A DNA stretch of 64,000 nucleotides from Streptomyces sp. 1331.2 (GCF_900199205.1 NZ_OBMJ01000001.1:7309001-7373000), one strand, 5' to 3'; counted from the stretch's first letter, positions 48,777-57,470 are shown. The notes: generated by a model from the sequence alone, not told the origin. Made by a program: numbers and translations.

Positions 48777-51008
48777 ATGGCGAGTTCACTGAACCGACGT
48801 CAGTTCCTCTCCGCAGCCGCAGGTGTGGCTGCGGCTGCCATGGCCGGCGGCGGCCTCGCGGCCGGCGTCGCACAGGCGGCACCGAGCACCTACACTCCCG
48901 ACTGGAACTCGGTCGACCAGCACCCGGCGGCTCCGGAGTGGTTCCAGGACGCGAAGTTCGGGATCTACTTCCACTGGGGGGTCTTCAGCGTTCCCGCGTA
49001 CCAGAGCGAGTGGTACCCGCGGAACATGTACAAGGCCGGCAGCCCGGCCAACCAGCACCACATCGCGACCTACGGCCAGCCGGCGGACTGGCCCTACCAC
49101 AACTTCATCAACGGGGCGAAGGACCTCGCGGGCAACACCGTGCAGTTCGCGCCGAAGCTGAAGTCCGCGGGCGGGAACTTCGACCCCGACGAGTGGGCGC
49201 AACTGTTCGTCGACGCCGGCGCCAAGTTCGCCGGACCGGTCGCCGAGCACCACGACGGCTTCTCCATGTGGGACAGCCAGGTCAACGAGTGGAACTCGTT
49301 CGCCAAGGGCCCGAAGCTGAACCTGCTGCAGCTGTTCGCCACGGCGATCCGCGCCAAGAACCTCAAGCTGCTGGTGGCCATGCACCACGCCTTCAACTTC
49401 AACGGCTACTACGAGAGCGTCCCGGCGCAGTCGGACCCGAGCCTCAAGAAGCTCTACGGGCAGCTGGACAGGTCGCAGGAGAACCAGCTCTGGTACGACA
49501 AGCTGAAGGAGGTCGTCGACCGCGCCCAGCCGGACGTCCTCTGGCAGGACTTCGACCTGAACGCAGTCGACGAGGCGCAGCGCCTCGACTTCCTTTCGTA
49601 CTACTACAACCAGGCCAACTCCTGGGGCCGTGAGGTCGTCGCCACCTACAAGGACGGCTTCGACAACAAGGGCGAGATCTTCGACTACGAGCGCGGCGGC
49701 CCGGCGGACCTCACCACCCCGTACTGGCTGACCGACGACAGCATCTCCAGCAGCAGCTGGTGCTACACGCAGGGCATCGGCTACTACAGCATCCAGCAGA
49801 TGCTGCACTCGTTCATCGACCGGGTCAGCAAGAACGGCAACGTCCTGCTGAACATCGCGCCGATGGCCGACGGCACCATCCCCCAGGCGCAGAAGGACGT
49901 CCTGCTCGGCATCGGAGACCACCTGAAGCGCTTCGGCGAGTCGATCTACTCGACCCGCGCCTGGACGGTCTACGGCGAGGGCCCGACGAAGATGGGCGGT
50001 GGCTCCTTCACCAACCCGACGGCCGGCACTCCCCAGGACATCCGCTTCACCCGCAACAAGGCCGGCACCGTCCTGTACGCCACCGTCCTCGGCTGGCCCG
50101 GCAGTTCACTCACGATCAAGACCCTCGGCTCGGACCGGATCAACCTGTCGTCGCTGACCTCGGTGAAGCTGCTCGGCTCCACCGGCGGAACCACCATCGA
50201 CCTGCCCGCACCGGTGCAGAGCCCCTCCGGCCTCACGGTCACCCTGCCGTCCTCCGCGCCGTACGGCGCGTACGCGTACGTCCTGAAGCTCTCCTTCTCG
50301 GGCACCATCCCGGTCGTGCTGCCGCCGGCCGGCGCCGTCGCCTTCAAGGACGTCAACTACACCGGCGCCTCCGCGGCGTTGAACGTGGGCGAGTACACCG
50401 CGGCCGACCTGACCGCGGCCGGTGTGGGCGCGGCCGCCATCTCCTCCCTCCGTACGTCCCCCGGCTTCCAGGTCATCGGCTACTCGGCGGACAACTTCAC
50501 CGGAACCGCCTGGACCTTCACCGCCGACAACCCCGACCTCAGGGCCACCGGCAACAACGACCAGATCACCTCGCTGAAGGTCCAGTTCAACCCGTCGACG
50601 TACTTCCGGCTCACCAACGTCACCGACGGCCTCGCCCTGGACGGCGGCGGCAAGGTCGACTCCGGTTCCGACCTCAAGCAGTGGACCTGGGACGGCAGCA
50701 GCAACCTCCAGTGGCAGGCCGTCGACGTGGGCGGCGGCTACTACAAGCTGGTCAACCGCACCAACGGCATGGTCGCCGACGGCTGGGGCGCCACCGCCGA
50801 CGGCTCCGCCGCCCGGCAGGCCCCGTGGAACGGCGGCACCAACCAACAGTGGAAGATCACCCCCCGGGGCGGGTACGGGTACTCGATCGCCAACCGCACC
50901 ACCGGTCTGGTCCTCGACGGCGGCGGCAGCGTCGCGTCCGGCTCCGTCACCAAGCAGTGGACCTACAACAGCAGCTCCAACCTGCTGTGGACCTTCACGG
51001 CGCTCTGA
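48777..51008 (+). CDS. Secreted GH29 alpha-L-fucosidase with beta/gamma-crystallin-like and ricin-type modules
   Basis: A 743-residue exported enzyme with a Tat-type signal peptide (SLNRRQFLSAAAGVAAAAMA). The GH29 barrel (about 45-430) shows FGIYFHWGVFSVPAYQSEWY, VAEHHDGFSMWDS, the nucleophile segment PDVLWQDFDLNAV and KNGNVLLNIAPMADGTIP. After a beta-sandwich, residues ~519-609 form a beta/gamma-crystallin-like domain (FKDVNYTGASAALNVGEYTA, SADNFTGTAWTF), and ~612-743 a ricin-type trefoil with three QxW-like repeats (NLQWQ, NQQWK, NLLWT). It releases alpha-L-fucose from plant or microbial glycans outside the cell and faces the importer operon across one promoter region. Confidence 0.92.
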   Translation: MASSLNRRQFLSAAAGVAAAAMAGGGLAAGVAQAAPSTYTPDWNSVDQHPAAPEWFQDAKFGIYFHWGVFSVPAYQSEWYPRNMYKAGSPANQHHIATYGQPADWPYHNFINGAKDLAGNTVQFAPKLKSAGGNFDPDEWAQLFVDAGAKFAGPVAEHHDGFSMWDSQVNEWNSFAKGPKLNLLQLFATAIRAKNLKLLVAMHHAFNFNGYYESVPAQSDPSLKKLYGQLDRSQENQLWYDKLKEVVDRAQPDVLWQDFDLNAVDEAQRLDFLSYYYNQANSWGREVVATYKDGFDNKGEIFDYERGGPADLTTPYWLTDDSISSSSWCYTQGIGYYSIQQMLHSFIDRVSKNGNVLLNIAPMADGTIPQAQKDVLLGIGDHLKRFGESIYSTRAWTVYGEGPTKMGGGSFTNPTAGTPQDIRFTRNKAGTVLYATVLGWPGSSLTIKTLGSDRINLSSLTSVKLLGSTGGTTIDLPAPVQSPSGLTVTLPSSAPYGAYAYVLKLSFSGTIPVVLPPAGAVAFKDVNYTGASAALNVGEYTAADLTAAGVGAAAISSLRTSPGFQVIGYSADNFTGTAWTFTADNPDLRATGNNDQITSLKVQFNPSTYFRLTNVTDGLALDGGGKVDSGSDLKQWTWDGSSNLQWQAVDVGGGYYKLVNRTNGMVADGWGATADGSAARQAPWNGGTNQQWKITPRGGYGYSIANRTTGLVLDGGGSVASGSVTKQWTYNSSSNLLWTFTAL

Positions 51009-51174
51009 GTGCCGCCCCGACCGGGGCCGGAGGTCGGCCGCCGGAGGCAACGGCGTGGGCGGCGTCCGGGTTGCCGTCCACGCCGATGCCCACCCCGCTG
51101 GTCCTCCCGTGGCGCCGACCGGCGCGCGCCGCGTGAAGTTCTTGTGATCGCTCACGTTTTACATGACAGAAAAC
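51009..51174. other. Gene-free stretch between GH29 and the GH62 promoter
   Basis: The first part of a 394-bp gap. It contains a weak GCCCCG/CGGGGC dyad just after the fucosidase stop and a GTGATCGCTCAC dyad (51144-51155) 19 bp upstream of the GH62 -35 box. No gene was seen. Confidence 0.5.
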
Positions 51175-51203
51175 TTGACGCAACGCCGCAGTGGCCCAAC
51201 GAT
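51175..51203 (+). promoter_or_regulatory. Promoter of the GH62 gene
   Basis: A -35 TTGACG, identical to the -35 of both GH54 promoters, is followed after 17 bp by a weak -10 AACGAT. The surrounding bases are AT-rich for this genome. Confidence 0.55.
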
Positions 51204-51240
51204 GATGGCCATCGCGCAGCAGTCGCTCCGAGGCCTGAAT

Positions 51241-51254
51241 TGTTAGCGCTAACA
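51241..51254. promoter_or_regulatory. TGTTAGCGCTAACA operator upstream of GH62
   Basis: A perfect 14-bp copy of the palindrome shared with the ytfQ and GH54 promoters, about 30 bp downstream of the predicted transcription start and 148 bp before the ATG. Confidence 0.85.
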
Positions 51255-51402
51255 TTCGGGCCTCCGCAGTAGGGGCGCCCCTGCCGGGCGGCTTCCACGT
51301 CGGCCGATCACGACCCCCGGCGCGCGCCGCCGGATTGCCACGCGCGCCAAAGCCGACAGAAACGCCGGCCGGCAGCTCCACCTGTTCACAAGGGAGATCT
51401 CG

Positions 51403-52827
51403 ATGCACCGACAAGGTTCCAACCGCAGACCTGCGTCTGTGGTGTTGACGGCCGTGGTTGTCACCGTGGCGGCACTGGCGGCGATGCTCGTCGCAGCCCC
51501 GGCTCAGGCGGCCACCAGCGGCGCCCTGCGCGGTGCGGGTTCCGGCCGGTGTCTCGACGTGCCGAACGCCAGTCAGAACGACGGAACCCTCCTGCAGATC
51601 TGGGACTGCTCGGGCGGGACCAACCAGCAGTGGACGGTGACGTCCGCCAACCAGCTGACGGTGTACGGCAACAAGTGCCTGGACGTTCCGGGCCACGCCA
51701 CCGCGGCCGGCACGCGGGTGGAGATCTGGTCCTGCACCGGCGCTGCGAACCAGCAGTGGCGGGTGAACGCCGACGGCTCGGTGGTGGGCGTGGAGTCCGG
51801 GCTGTGCCTGGACGTGTCGGGCGCCGGTACGGCCAACGGCACGGCGGTGCAGCTCTGGAACTGCACCGGAGGCAGCAACCAGCAGTGGACCGGCCTGTCC
51901 GGGACGGGCGGCACCACCTGTGCTCTCCCGTCGACGTACCGGTGGACCTCGACCGGTCCGCTGGCGCAGCCGGTGAACGGGGGTGCCGCGCTGAAGGACT
52001 TCACCGACGTGGTCTACAACGGCAAGCACCTGGTCTACGCGACCTACTCCGACGGGGCGTCGTGGAAGTCGATGGGATTCGCTCCCTTCACGAACTGGTC
52101 GGACATGGCCTCGGCCGGCCAGACCGTGATGTCCTCGTCCGCGGTGGCGCCCCAGCTGTTCTACTTCGCGCCCAAGAACACCTGGGTGCTGGCCTCGCTG
52201 GGGTGGGGTACCGCCTGGCCCTTCACCTACCGCACGTCCAGCGACCCGACCAACCCCAACGGCTGGTCCGCGCCGCAGGCGCTGTTCACCGGCAGCCTCC
52301 CCACCGGTGCCCCGATCGACCCGACCCTGATCGCCGACGACCAGAACATGTACCTGTTCTTCGCCGGTGACAACGGCAGCATCTACCGCGCGAGCATGCC
52401 GATCGGGAACTTCCCCGGCAACTTCGGCTCCTCGTACACCACGGTCATGAGCGACACGGTGCAGAACCTGTTCGAGGCGCCCCAGGTCTACAAGGTCCAG
52501 GGCCAGAACCAGTACCTCATGATCGTCGAGGCCCGGGACGCGAACGAGCACCGCTACTTCCGCTCGTTCACCGCCACCAGCCTGAACGGCTCCTGGACGG
52601 CGCAGGCCGCCACCGCGAACAACCCCTTCGCCGGCCTGGCCAACAGCGGTGCCACCTGGACCAACGACATCAGCCACGGTGACCTGGTCCGCAACAACCC
52701 CGACCAGACCATGACCGTCGACCCCTGCAACCTGCAGCTCCTCTACCAGGGCAGGAACCCCTCCTCGGACGGCGCTCCCTACATCCAACTGCCGTACCGG
52801 CCGGGCGTGCTCACCCTGCAGCGCTGA
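51403..52827 (+). CDS. Secreted GH62 alpha-L-arabinofuranosidase with N-terminal CBM13
   Basis: A 474-residue secreted enzyme: signal peptide (SVVLTAVVVTVAALAAMLVA...AQA), a CBM13 ricin-type trefoil (about 38-160) with QxW repeats (NQQWT, NQQWR, NQQWT), and a GH62 propeller. Diagnostic GH62 segments are LPSTYRWTSTGPLAQP, ALKDFTDVVYNGKHLVYAT with the base Asp, GAPIDPTLIADDQNMYLFFA, and LFEAPQVYKV with the acid Glu. Streptomyces GH62 enzymes of this layout remove single arabinose side chains from arabinoxylan. The ATG follows AAGGGAG. It ends at a bidirectional terminator facing the LacI gene. Confidence 0.95.
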   Translation: MHRQGSNRRPASVVLTAVVVTVAALAAMLVAAPAQAATSGALRGAGSGRCLDVPNASQNDGTLLQIWDCSGGTNQQWTVTSANQLTVYGNKCLDVPGHATAAGTRVEIWSCTGAANQQWRVNADGSVVGVESGLCLDVSGAGTANGTAVQLWNCTGGSNQQWTGLSGTGGTTCALPSTYRWTSTGPLAQPVNGGAALKDFTDVVYNGKHLVYATYSDGASWKSMGFAPFTNWSDMASAGQTVMSSSAVAPQLFYFAPKNTWVLASLGWGTAWPFTYRTSSDPTNPNGWSAPQALFTGSLPTGAPIDPTLIADDQNMYLFFAGDNGSIYRASMPIGNFPGNFGSSYTTVMSDTVQNLFEAPQVYKVQGQNQYLMIVEARDANEHRYFRSFTATSLNGSWTAQAATANNPFAGLANSGATWTNDISHGDLVRNNPDQTMTVDPCNLQLLYQGRNPSSDGAPYIQLPYRPGVLTLQR

Positions 52828-52865
52828 CCCGCCCGCTCCAGCCGGGAGCCGATGCTCAACGCCTT

Positions 52866-52900
52866 GAGGGACCCCGTCCGCGCGCCGGCCGGGGTCCCTC
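52866..52900. terminator. Bidirectional terminator between GH62 and LacI
   Basis: A perfect 10-bp stem GAGGGACCCC/GGGGTCCCTC in the 92-bp gap between two convergent genes, followed on the plus side by the T-rich GTCCTGTTG. Confidence 0.8.
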
Positions 52901-52919
52901 GTCCTGTTGCGCGTCCGGG

Positions 52920-53951
52920 TCAGAAGCCGCCACCGGGCTGCGCGGACGGGGCGGGGCCGGTACTGCCGCGCAGGGAGACCGGCGGGGTCAGCAGGATGTT
53001 GCGGAGGGGGGCGGTGGGATCGGCCATGCGTTCGAGCAGGAGGTCCATGGCCTTGGTGCCGATGTCCTGGGCCGGTACGTCCGCGGCGGTGAGCGGCGGG
53101 CGGAACTCCTCGGCCCAGGTCCGGCCGACGACGCCGGTGATGGAGAAGTCCCTCGGCACCGTGCGGCCGGCCTCCTCCAGGCCCCGCTGGAAGCCGGGCA
53201 GCGCGGCTTCGTTGATCGTCGCGACCGCGGTGATGTCGGGGTGGTCGCGCAGGAGCCGGGTGGCGCATTCCAGTCCGGCGGCCGCGTCGTCCCCGCACTC
53301 CAGGTCGATGCCCTGGATGCCGCGCAGCGTGACGGCCTCGGTGAAGCCGTCGCGAGCCCGGTGGCCCGGCCCGTAGCCGGCTGCCATGAGTTCGACGGAA
53401 CGGTTGATCAGCGCGATCCGGGTGTGGCCCAGGTCCGCGAGGTGGTGGACGCACCGGTTGATCACGGTGGTGTAGTCGACGTCGATCCAGCACATCTCGT
53501 GGGCGCGGGCGGTGTGTCCGATGCCGACGAACGGCAGCCCCGCCTGCTGAAGTCTGCGGACCCGGGAGTCCTCCAGGCGGATCTCCATGAGGATCACCCC
53601 GTCGACGCGCCCTCCGGACAGGAGGCGCTCGAACGACCGGTCGTGGTCGCCCCCGGAGGGGGAGAGCAGGACGTCAAGGTCGGCACGGGCGGCAGCTTCG
53701 ACCACGCTGGCCACGAAACCCAGCTGCATGTGGGTCAGGTGTCGGCTGGCCGGAGGGATCACCAGGCCGATGGTCCGGGTCCGGCCCTCCTTCAGCGCGC
53801 GGGCGGCGGCGTTGGGCCGGTAGCCGAGCTCGTCGATGACGTCCTGGATGCGCCTGCGGGTGGCGTCCGAGACCGGGCGCTTGCCACTGAGTGCGTAGGA
53901 GACGGTGCTCCGCGAGACGCCCGCCCGGCTGGCGATCTCCCCGATGTTCAT
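52920..53951 (-). CDS. LacI-family transcriptional regulator of the GH63-like/ABC locus
   Basis: A 343-residue LacI/GalR regulator. The helix-turn-helix reads IGEIASRAGVSRSTVSYALS with the hinge RPNAAARALKEGRT; the sensor domain follows. An ATG preceded by GAGGA was chosen; an upstream ATG at 53963 has no ribosome binding site. It is divergent from the transporter operon, and two copies of TGTCGAACCGATTCG lie over the start regions of both divergent promoters, so it probably represses itself and the operon. Its recognition helix is almost the same as that of the other LacI protein in the window, and both have CGAA-type operators. Confidence 0.93.
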   Translation of the reverse strand: MNIGEIASRAGVSRSTVSYALSGKRPVSDATRRRIQDVIDELGYRPNAAARALKEGRTRTIGLVIPPASRHLTHMQLGFVASVVEAAARADLDVLLSPSGGDHDRSFERLLSGGRVDGVILMEIRLEDSRVRRLQQAGLPFVGIGHTARAHEMCWIDVDYTTVINRCVHHLADLGHTRIALINRSVELMAAGYGPGHRARDGFTEAVTLRGIQGIDLECGDDAAAGLECATRLLRDHPDITAVATINEAALPGFQRGLEEAGRTVPRDFSITGVVGRTWAEEFRPPLTAADVPAQDIGTKAMDLLLERMADPTAPLRNILLTPPVSLRGSTGPAPSAQPGGGF

Positions 53952-54020
53952 CGTTGTCCTCATGGAGATGGGTGGCCGTGGCCTGGTGATGTCGGTGGCG
54001 GCGTCCACACGTGTCGCCGT

Positions 54021-54035
54021 TGTCGAACCGATTCG
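54021..54035. promoter_or_regulatory. LacI-type operator at the regulator's own promoter
   Basis: TGTCGAACCGATTCG is repeated exactly at 54178-54192. The CGAA-N4-TTCG core overlaps the predicted +1 of the minus-strand promoter of the regulator gene. Confidence 0.75.
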
Positions 54036-54039
54036 GTAG

Positions 54040-54069
54040 ACGGTAGTGCGCTTCCTCCTCTTGTCGCAA
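54040..54069 (-). promoter_or_regulatory. Promoter of the LacI regulator gene
   Basis: On the minus strand -35 TTGCGA (54069-54064) and -10 TACCGT (54045-54040) with an 18-bp spacer; the operator lies immediately downstream. Confidence 0.6.
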
Positions 54070-54146
54070 CCCGCACGCCAGGGTTGCGGGGAGTCGGCTC
54101 GTGTTCCGGTCGGCCGAACCGAGGTGACGGATGTTCACCCGGGCTA

Positions 54147-54175
54147 TTGACGGCCCCAGGGGGCGGTCCTATGTT
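54147..54175 (+). promoter_or_regulatory. Promoter of the CUT1 transporter operon
   Basis: -35 TTGACG and -10 TATGTT are 17 bp apart. The operator dyad starts 2 bp after the -10. The 5' leader to the ATG is about 110 nt. Confidence 0.75.
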
Positions 54176-54177
54176 CC

Positions 54178-54208
54178 TGTCGAACCGATTCGCGCAATCG
54201 ATTCGACA
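54178..54208. promoter_or_regulatory. Extended LacI-type operator dyad at the transporter promoter
   Basis: A 31-bp dyad: the left arm TGTCGAACCGATTCG equals the site at 54021, and the right arm read on the other strand is TGTCGAATCGATTGC. The two arms may form two overlapping CGAA-type sites. It covers the predicted +1. Confidence 0.8.
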
Positions 54209-54292
54209 TCAGGCCGTAACACGGAGACGGCCTCCCCGTCGCCCTGCCTCCACCCCCCTCAGTGCCTCCGCAAGACCGAAGGGTTCGGTGTC

Positions 54293-55549
54293 ATGAACAG
54301 ATCCACAGGTCGGCGGCTCACCGTCGCCGCGCTCGCCGCCGTCGTCCTCGCCACCGCCGCCACCGCGTGCTCGTCCTCGTCCGGGACGGGCGCCGCCGGC
54401 GGGGGAGGCGACTCCGCCGGCGGGAGCTACACCGTCTGGGATCCGTACCCGCAGTTCGACGCCGGTTCCGCCTGGGCCAAGCTGCTGGACACCTGCGGCG
54501 CCCAGGCCGGTGTGCAGATCAAGCGGACCGCCTTCGACACCAGCGACCTGACCACCAAGGAACTCCTCGCGGCCCAGCAGGGCAACTCCCCGGACGTGCT
54601 GATCGTCGACAACCCGGCGGTCTCCACACTTGCCGAGGCCGGCGTGCTGAGCTCGACCAAGGAGAACAGGATCGACACCTCGGCGGTGTCACCCAACCTG
54701 CTCGCCGCCGGCCAGAGCGGCGGCGAGACCTTCGGCACCCCCATCGGCGCGAACACCCTGGCGCTGTACTACAACAAGGCGGTCCTGACGGCCGCCGGCG
54801 TGGACGCCGCCTCGATCAGGGACTGGGCGTCGCTGACCGCAGCCCTCACCAAGGTCAAGGCCGCGGGCAAGAAGGGCATCACCTTCGCCGGGATCGGCAC
54901 CGAGGAGGGGAGCTTCCAGTTCCTCCCGTGGTTCTGGGGATCCGGTGCGCAGCTGACGCACCTGGACTCCGCCCAGGCCGCTTCCGCGCTGTCGCTGTGG
55001 ACCGACTGGGTCAAGCAAGGCCTGGCCCCCAACTCGGTCATCAACAACACCCAGACCACCAGCTGGCAGGAGTTCGCCACCGGTGAGTTCGCCTTCGCGG
55101 AGAACGGCACCTGGCAGCTGGCCAACGCCAAGAAGGCCGGCTTCGAGTACGGGGTCATCCCGGTCCCCGGCATGACCGGGGGCACCGCCCCGGCCCCGAC
55201 CGGCGGCGAGTTCGTCACCGTCCCGGTCCAGAAGAAGACGGACCGCTACGGCGTCTCGAACACGGTGGTGTCCTGCCTGACCAGCGCGGACAACTCCTAC
55301 GCCACCGACACCACGCTGTCCTACATCGCCCCCACCCCCGCGGTGCAGGACAAGCAGGCCGCCGGGGACCAGGACCTGAAGCCGTGGATCGACGCGGTCA
55401 AGGGCGCCAAGGGCCGTACCGGCGACGACCTGGGCACCAAGTACCCGAAGATCTCCGAGCAGTTGTGGACATCGGTCCAGGCCGCCCTGACCGGGTCCAC
55501 GTCGCCGCAGGCCGCGCTGTCCGCGGCGCAGTCGGCCGCTGCCAAGTAG
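54293..55549 (+). CDS. Sugar ABC transporter substrate-binding lipoprotein (CUT1)
   Basis: A 418-residue cluster B/D solute-binding protein. The lipoprotein signal is RRLTVAALAAVVLATAATAC (lipobox ATAC). The type II fold shows SYTVWDPYPQFDAGSAWAKL, SPDVLIVDNPAVSTLAEAGV, IGANTLALYYNKAVLTAAGV and WQEFATGEFAFAENGTWQL. The ATG is preceded by GAAGGG. It opens an operon with two permeases and the GH63-like hydrolase and is regulated by the divergent LacI protein. The ligand is unknown; a short alpha-linked oligosaccharide is suggested by the enzyme of the operon. Confidence 0.92.
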   Translation: MNRSTGRRLTVAALAAVVLATAATACSSSSGTGAAGGGGDSAGGSYTVWDPYPQFDAGSAWAKLLDTCGAQAGVQIKRTAFDTSDLTTKELLAAQQGNSPDVLIVDNPAVSTLAEAGVLSSTKENRIDTSAVSPNLLAAGQSGGETFGTPIGANTLALYYNKAVLTAAGVDAASIRDWASLTAALTKVKAAGKKGITFAGIGTEEGSFQFLPWFWGSGAQLTHLDSAQAASALSLWTDWVKQGLAPNSVINNTQTTSWQEFATGEFAFAENGTWQLANAKKAGFEYGVIPVPGMTGGTAPAPTGGEFVTVPVQKKTDRYGVSNTVVSCLTSADNSYATDTTLSYIAPTPAVQDKQAAGDQDLKPWIDAVKGAKGRTGDDLGTKYPKISEQLWTSVQAALTGSTSPQAALSAAQSAAAK

Positions 55550-55582
55550 GACCGCCGGCCGCGAGGACGACAGGACCCGCCC

Positions 55583-56620
55583 ATGAACGACACAGCGCAG
55601 ACACCGGTGGCCCGCTCCGTGCGCGACGGGGCCGGGCCGGCCACCGCGGTGCCACCCCGCGGGCGCACCGGCAACGAACGCACCGGCACCGGACGCCCCG
55701 GTACCGAACGCCCCGGTACCGAACGCACCAGGTCCCGCTCCCGGTCCCAGCAGTGGGCCGCCTGGGGATTCCTGACCCCGGTGGTGATCTACCTCGGCGT
55801 GTTCTACGCCTACCCCCTCTACCGCAACATCGACCTGAGCCTGCGCAACTACACGGTGCGCTCGTTCGTGAACGGCGATGCCCCCTTCACCGGACTGGCG
55901 AACTACCGCGCGGTCCTGGACGACCCCACGTTCCTGCCCGCGCTGACGCACACGGTGGTGTTCACCGCCGCCAGTCTGCTGCTGCAGTACGGGATCGGTC
56001 TGGCCCTCGCGGTCTTCTTCACCCAGCAGTTCCGCCTGGCGGCCACGCTGCGCGCCCTGTTCCTGGTGCCCTGGCTACTGCCGCTGATCGTGTCCGCCTC
56101 CACCTGGTCGTGGATGCTCAACAGCGGCTCCGGCGTCGTCAACGCCGCCCTGCACGCGGTGGGCATCGGTCCGGTCAACTGGCTCACCTCCCCGAGCTGG
56201 TCCCTGGCGTCGGTGGTGATCGCGAACATCTGGATCGGGATCCCGTTCAACCTGGTGGTCCTGTACAGCGGTCTGCAGAGCATTCCGGCCGCCCTCTACG
56301 AGGCCGCCGCCCTGGACGGGGCGAACGCCTGGCAGCGCTTCCGGTACGTCACCTTCCCGCTGCTGCGCCCGGTATCGGCGATCACCCTGCTCCTGGGTCT
56401 GATCTACACCCTCAAGGTCTTCGACATCATCTGGATCATGACTAGGGGCGGCCCGGTCGACTCCTCCACCACGCTGGCGACCTGGTCCTACCGCCTCGGC
56501 TTCGGGAACGCGCTGCCGGCCTTCGGCCACGGTGCCGCCGTCGGAAACCTGCTGGTCCTGATCGCCCTGTTCTTCGGCATGGTCTACATCCGCGTCCAGC
56601 GAAAGCAGCAGGAGTCATGA
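55583..56620 (+). CDS. Carbohydrate ABC transporter permease, MalF type (CUT1)
   Basis: A 345-residue permease with an unusually long, charged cytoplasmic N-terminus (about 55 residues) that includes repeated Pro-Gly-Thr-Glu-Arg units, followed by six membrane segments (AAWGFLTPVVIYLGVFYAYP...). The EAA loop reads ALYEAAALDGANAWQRFRYV. The ATG starts 33 nt after the binding-protein stop and its stop overlaps the next permease. The N-terminal extension is not needed for the family fold. Confidence 0.92.
   Translation: MNDTAQTPVARSVRDGAGPATAVPPRGRTGNERTGTGRPGTERPGTERTRSRSRSQQWAAWGFLTPVVIYLGVFYAYPLYRNIDLSLRNYTVRSFVNGDAPFTGLANYRAVLDDPTFLPALTHTVVFTAASLLLQYGIGLALAVFFTQQFRLAATLRALFLVPWLLPLIVSASTWSWMLNSGSGVVNAALHAVGIGPVNWLTSPSWSLASVVIANIWIGIPFNLVVLYSGLQSIPAALYEAAALDGANAWQRFRYVTFPLLRPVSAITLLLGLIYTLKVFDIIWIMTRGGPVDSSTTLATWSYRLGFGNALPAFGHGAAVGNLLVLIALFFGMVYIRVQRKQQES
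55679..55723 (+). repeat. 15-nt tandem repeat in the permease N-terminus
   Basis: Two exact copies of CGCCCCGGTACCGAA (55694-55723) and one degenerate copy before them encode a pentapeptide repeat (R-P-G-T-E type). It is in frame and lies in the variable cytoplasmic extension. Confidence 0.85.
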
Positions 56621-57438
56621 GCAGACGACACACCTCCTGGTGGAAGACCGCGATCGGCGTCCTGCTCACCGCACTGATGCTGTTCCCGGTCTACTGGATG
56701 CTGAACGTCTCCTTCACCCGCGACCAGGACATGCGCAAGTCCCCGCCGGACTGGTTCCCGCTCCACGGCACGCTGGCGGGCTACCGGGCGGTCCTGGACC
56801 AGCAACTGCCCTATCTGGGCACCAGTCTGGTCATCGCCCTCGGTACCGTCGGGCTCACCGTGGCCCTCGCCGCACCGGCCGGCTACGCGCTGGCCAAGCT
56901 GCGCCCGCGAGGCGGCGGCGTCCTCGGCTTCGTCCTGCTGGCCGCGCAGATGGTCCCCGGCATCATCATGGCGATGGGCTTCTACGCCATCTACCTCACG
57001 TTCGGGCTGCTGCAATCGGTGCCGGGCCTGATCGTCGCCGACTCCACGATCGCCGTCCCGTTCGCCGTGCTGATCTTCACGGCGTTCATGGACGGCATCC
57101 CGGGTGAACTGCTGCAGGCCGCCCGGACCGACGGCGCGGGAGCCGTGCGGACCTTCTGGTCGATCGTCCTGCCGATGAGCCGCAACGCGGTCGTCACCGT
57201 CTCCTTGTTCGCGTTCCTCTGGTCCTGGTCCGACTTCGTCTTCGCCGGCACCCTGGACGGCGGGGGTGCCCACCAGCCGATCACGCTGGGCATCTACCAC
57301 TACATCGGCAACAACAACCAGCAGTGGAACGCCATCATGGCCACCGCCGTGGTCGCCTCGATCCCCACCGCAGTGATCCTCGTCCTGGCCCAGCGCCACG
57401 TCGCCGCCGGCGTCACCGCCGGAGCCGTCAAGGACTGA
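56617..57438 (+). CDS. Carbohydrate ABC transporter permease, MalG type (CUT1)
   Basis: A 273-residue partner permease with six membrane segments. It has the family N-terminus LLTALMLFPVYWMLNVSFT and the EAA loop GELLQAARTDGAGAVRTFWS. The ATG overlaps the preceding stop (ATGA). No ATPase is encoded in the operon, so an MsiK-like shared ATPase is expected. Confidence 0.93.
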   Translation: MSRRHTSWWKTAIGVLLTALMLFPVYWMLNVSFTRDQDMRKSPPDWFPLHGTLAGYRAVLDQQLPYLGTSLVIALGTVGLTVALAAPAGYALAKLRPRGGGVLGFVLLAAQMVPGIIMAMGFYAIYLTFGLLQSVPGLIVADSTIAVPFAVLIFTAFMDGIPGELLQAARTDGAGAVRTFWSIVLPMSRNAVVTVSLFAFLWSWSDFVFAGTLDGGGAHQPITLGIYHYIGNNNQQWNAIMATAVVASIPTAVILVLAQRHVAAGVTAGAVKD

Positions 57439-57470
57439 TGCCGGCCGGTACCTCCCGTCCCCGGAAGCCC

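Noticed and set aside
51012..51026. GCCCCG/CGGGGC hairpin after the fucosidase gene
   Set aside because: The loop would be only 2 nt for the full stem; it is too weak to call as a terminator.
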